This document shows, in pieces, positions 14,020 to 16,104 of a DNA stretch of 16,104 nt. This stretch comes from JAGOUU01 sp964387745. Lineage in GTDB: Bacteria > Pseudomonadota > Gammaproteobacteria > JAGOUU01. The notes under the pieces are model-generated. The model ran no database searches. It had not been told where the DNA came from and was given only the letters and a program-made list of their open reading frames with translations. The stretch spans positions 1-16,104 of the forward strand of contig CAYLXL010000044.1 of assembly GCA_964387745.1 (NCBI GenBank), written 5' to 3'. The translations under genes and the position numbers were made by a program. Position 1 is the first letter of the stretch. Every line of letters begins with the position of its first letter.

Positions 14020-15987
14020 ATGGTGACTAAATCATTATTGAAAAAATATTTTAGATTCTTAGTCTTTTGTGTTTTATATTTGTTCACAATATTTTCAATA
14101 CAAGCCAAAGTAAATCTTGATAAACAAAGAAATGACTTTGTTAAAACTGAAAAACTTATTTTACAAGGTAAAATACGCTCAGAAAATCAAATACCTGATC
14201 ATCTCAAATCATACAGTCTTTATCCTTATTTAGAATTAGAACTATTAAAGTCTCAATTAAAATTTAGCCCTATCGAAAAAGTTACAGATTTTTATAAGAA
14301 ATATGATGACTCCCCTGTAAGCAAAACGCTTAATTATCATTGGATATCTTTTTTAGCAAAAGGTGGTCGTTGGTCTGAAATTCTCACCTACTATCTTGCT
14401 AATACATCGACCAATTTAAAATGTCTATATTCTACCGCTGTGGAGCATACTTCGCCAGAATTAATAACACCCGCAGACATAAATGATCTTTGGTTATCTG
14501 GACAAACCCGTCCTAAAGAATGTGATCAATTATTTAATATTTGGCTTGATAAAAAAATTATAACTCATGAGTTAATTTGGAAAAGAATTTACTTAGCCAT
14601 GGAAGAAAACAATACAGCATTAGTGCGAAAGCTGGGGTTAAGACTTTCAGAGCCCGAGTTTGATGATATCAAGTTATGGCTAAGAGTTCACCAGAACAAT
14701 AATTTGATCAATAATTTTCAATTATTTGACCCAAATAATTTATTTCATCAAAAAATTACTATATACGCGCTAAAGAAAATTGGTACACGCAATCTAGATT
14801 TAGCTTTACGCAACTATCGAGATCTTAATCAACGATACAATTTCTCAGATGAAAATAAATATGATTTCTATAAATTTGCAGCAATAAAAATGTTTGCCAT
14901 GGATCATGAAAAAACCGAACTCATGATCAATGACATACCGTTAGAATATTATGATGAACCATTGCATACTGCAGCTATAAAAAGCGCGTTGAGAAATAAT
15001 GACTGGCCTGCTGTAATTAAACGCATCGAAGAAATGCCTGATGAACTTAAAAGTCAGGATATTTGGGTTTACTGGTTAGCTCGCGCCTATGGCGAAGTTA
15101 AAGATGATTATACTTCTAAAGATTTATTTGCAAAAATCTCTAATAAAACCAATTATTACGGCCTATTAGCCTGTAATCAACTTAAACAAATGTGTCCCAT
15201 AGAATTTGCTATTGTCGAGCCTTACCGTGCAGATAAAATTCGTTTACTCCAAAACCCTGGCATTAATCGAGCGATTGAACTTTATCGATTAAAGCGCTTT
15301 ACCCAGGCAAGATTAGAATGGAATACTATCCTTAAAAAACTTAGCCCTAAAGAACAGTTTATAGCGGCTACAATCGCAAGTGATTTAAACTGGCATGATC
15401 GTAACATTGTTAATTTTGCTAAAGAAGCCAATTCAGAAAATACTAACCCGAATGCTTTTCTGCACTTAAGATACCCTCTCGTAAATCAATCATCTGTTTT
15501 AAAATTTGCGAAAAAATATAACATTGATCCAGCCTGGGTTTTTGCTATAAGTCGACAAGAAAGTGCTTTTATTAGTAACGCGAAATCACGTGCAGGAGCT
15601 TTAGGTCTCATGCAGCTAATGCCTGACACGGCGCGTAAACTTGCTAAGCAAAATAAAATACCATACCGTAACCCTTCTAGCCTATTAAATGAATCGACAA
15701 ATATTAGCTTGGGATCAGCCTACCTGCAACAAATGTTAGGCACTCATAAAGGCAACCCTGTTTTAGCAACTGCTGCTTATAATGCAGGCCCAGGACGTGT
15801 GCGTAAATGGATGAGAGAATCCAAACCTGTAGCCACTGATGTATGGATTGAACTTGTGCCATTTTATGAAACCCGTGATTATTTAAAACGCGTTTTAACT
15901 AATACAGCTATATATAGAAGCCGTTTGGGTAAATCACCTACTATCTTAAGTGAATTGATGCCGATAACGATGGATGTAAATAAATAA
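14020..15987 (+). CDS. slt: Soluble lytic murein transglycosylase (Slt70 type)
   Basis: Periplasmic exo-lytic transglycosylase that cuts the MurNAc-GlcNAc bond of peptidoglycan and forms 1,6-anhydromuropeptides for recycling. The 655-aa length is close to E. coli Slt. The signal peptide spans 1-29 (hydrophobic 12-26, cleavage after IQA). A helical superhelix (U and linker domains) fills about 30-490, with Cys135 and Cys168 at the positions of the Slt70 disulfide; the motif LWLSGQTRPKECDQLF (157-172) is typical. The catalytic domain starts at about 497. It has SRQESAF with catalytic Glu514, SRAGALGLMQLMPDTA (523-538), AAYNAGPGRVRKW (585-597) and IELVPFYETRDYLKRVL (610-626). The Shine-Dalgarno is weak. 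The ATG gives a normal signal peptide, and GTG one codon on is possible. The gene is complete. Confidence 0.97.
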   Translation: MVTKSLLKKYFRFLVFCVLYLFTIFSIQAKVNLDKQRNDFVKTEKLILQGKIRSENQIPDHLKSYSLYPYLELELLKSQLKFSPIEKVTDFYKKYDDSPVSKTLNYHWISFLAKGGRWSEILTYYLANTSTNLKCLYSTAVEHTSPELITPADINDLWLSGQTRPKECDQLFNIWLDKKIITHELIWKRIYLAMEENNTALVRKLGLRLSEPEFDDIKLWLRVHQNNNLINNFQLFDPNNLFHQKITIYALKKIGTRNLDLALRNYRDLNQRYNFSDENKYDFYKFAAIKMFAMDHEKTELMINDIPLEYYDEPLHTAAIKSALRNNDWPAVIKRIEEMPDELKSQDIWVYWLARAYGEVKDDYTSKDLFAKISNKTNYYGLLACNQLKQMCPIEFAIVEPYRADKIRLLQNPGINRAIELYRLKRFTQARLEWNTILKKLSPKEQFIAATIASDLNWHDRNIVNFAKEANSENTNPNAFLHLRYPLVNQSSVLKFAKKYNIDPAWVFAISRQESAFISNAKSRAGALGLMQLMPDTARKLAKQNKIPYRNPSSLLNESTNISLGSAYLQQMLGTHKGNPVLATAAYNAGPGRVRKWMRESKPVATDVWIELVPFYETRDYLKRVLTNTAIYRSRLGKSPTILSELMPITMDVNK

Positions 15988-16001
15988 AAGTAAATTGGTA
16001 C

Positions 16002-16104
16002 GCGTTCACCGTATAGGAATCTGCGCCCCTGTCATTCCGAGCTTGTCGAGGAATCTCTGATTGAAGATTAAGAGATCCGTAATTGTTCACGCCCTTTAAG
16101 TTGC
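16002..16104. repeat. Second, shortened copy of the palindromic repeat
   Basis: GCGTTCACCGTATAGGAATC followed by CCCCTGTCATTCCGAGC closely matches the repeat at 6553-6610. The inverted half is largely missing: after AGAGATCC the sequence passes to GTAATTGTTCACGCCC, the motif seen at 2779-2793 in the other element. The copy may continue beyond the window edge. Confidence 0.7.

Overview
The window is an AT-rich stretch of what is most likely a gammaproteobacterial chromosome. The pointers are a LolC/E-type lipoprotein-sorting permease, the PpsA/PpsR pair, a prpB-prpC-prpD methylcitrate pathway and an Slt70-type lytic transglycosylase that keeps the family's cysteine pair. Low GC, a triple CTTAA repeat resembling the PmrA boxes of Legionella and Coxiella, and an orphan membrane-hairpin protein fit an intracellular Legionellales-like bacterium. 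That placement is inference, since no rRNA or marker gene is present.

Layout. At the left edge is the 3' part of a LolC/E permease gene. Its last 17 codons and about 37 bp of downstream DNA recur about 0.8 kb later, and the two copies exactly bracket a minus-strand higBA toxin-antitoxin module. Next come a minus-strand gene for a Pro/Ser-rich protein of unknown function and a 288-bp gene-free element built of nested hairpins with short terminal inverted repeats.

From 3.1 to 6.5 kb lie divergent ppsA (PEP synthase, minus) and ppsR (its regulatory kinase/phosphorylase, plus), followed by a nested-palindrome repeat. From 6.7 to 12.5 kb is a minus-strand block, in transcription order prpB, prpC, an unknown 216-aa membrane protein, a DUF418/YeiB-like membrane protein and prpD. 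Two unrelated genes therefore split the methylcitrate genes. The prpC-unknown gap holds a probable terminator and the triple CTTAA repeat.

From 12.7 kb to the end is a cell-envelope group: a secreted YkuD L,D-transpeptidase with a near-consensus promoter, a 53-aa lipoprotein gene on the minus strand, and slt. A second, shortened copy of the palindromic repeat lies after slt and runs to the window edge.

How the genes work together. PrpC, PrpD and PrpB oxidise propionyl-CoA to pyruvate and succinate. PpsA turns pyruvate into PEP for gluconeogenesis, under PpsR control. Such a set would suit growth on odd-chain fatty acids or propionate-yielding amino acids. The transpeptidase, lipoprotein and Slt act on or near peptidoglycan. 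No complete new defence system or CRISPR array is visible. The most unusual items are the duplicated gene end around higBA and the PmrA-box-like triple repeat beside the orphan membrane protein.
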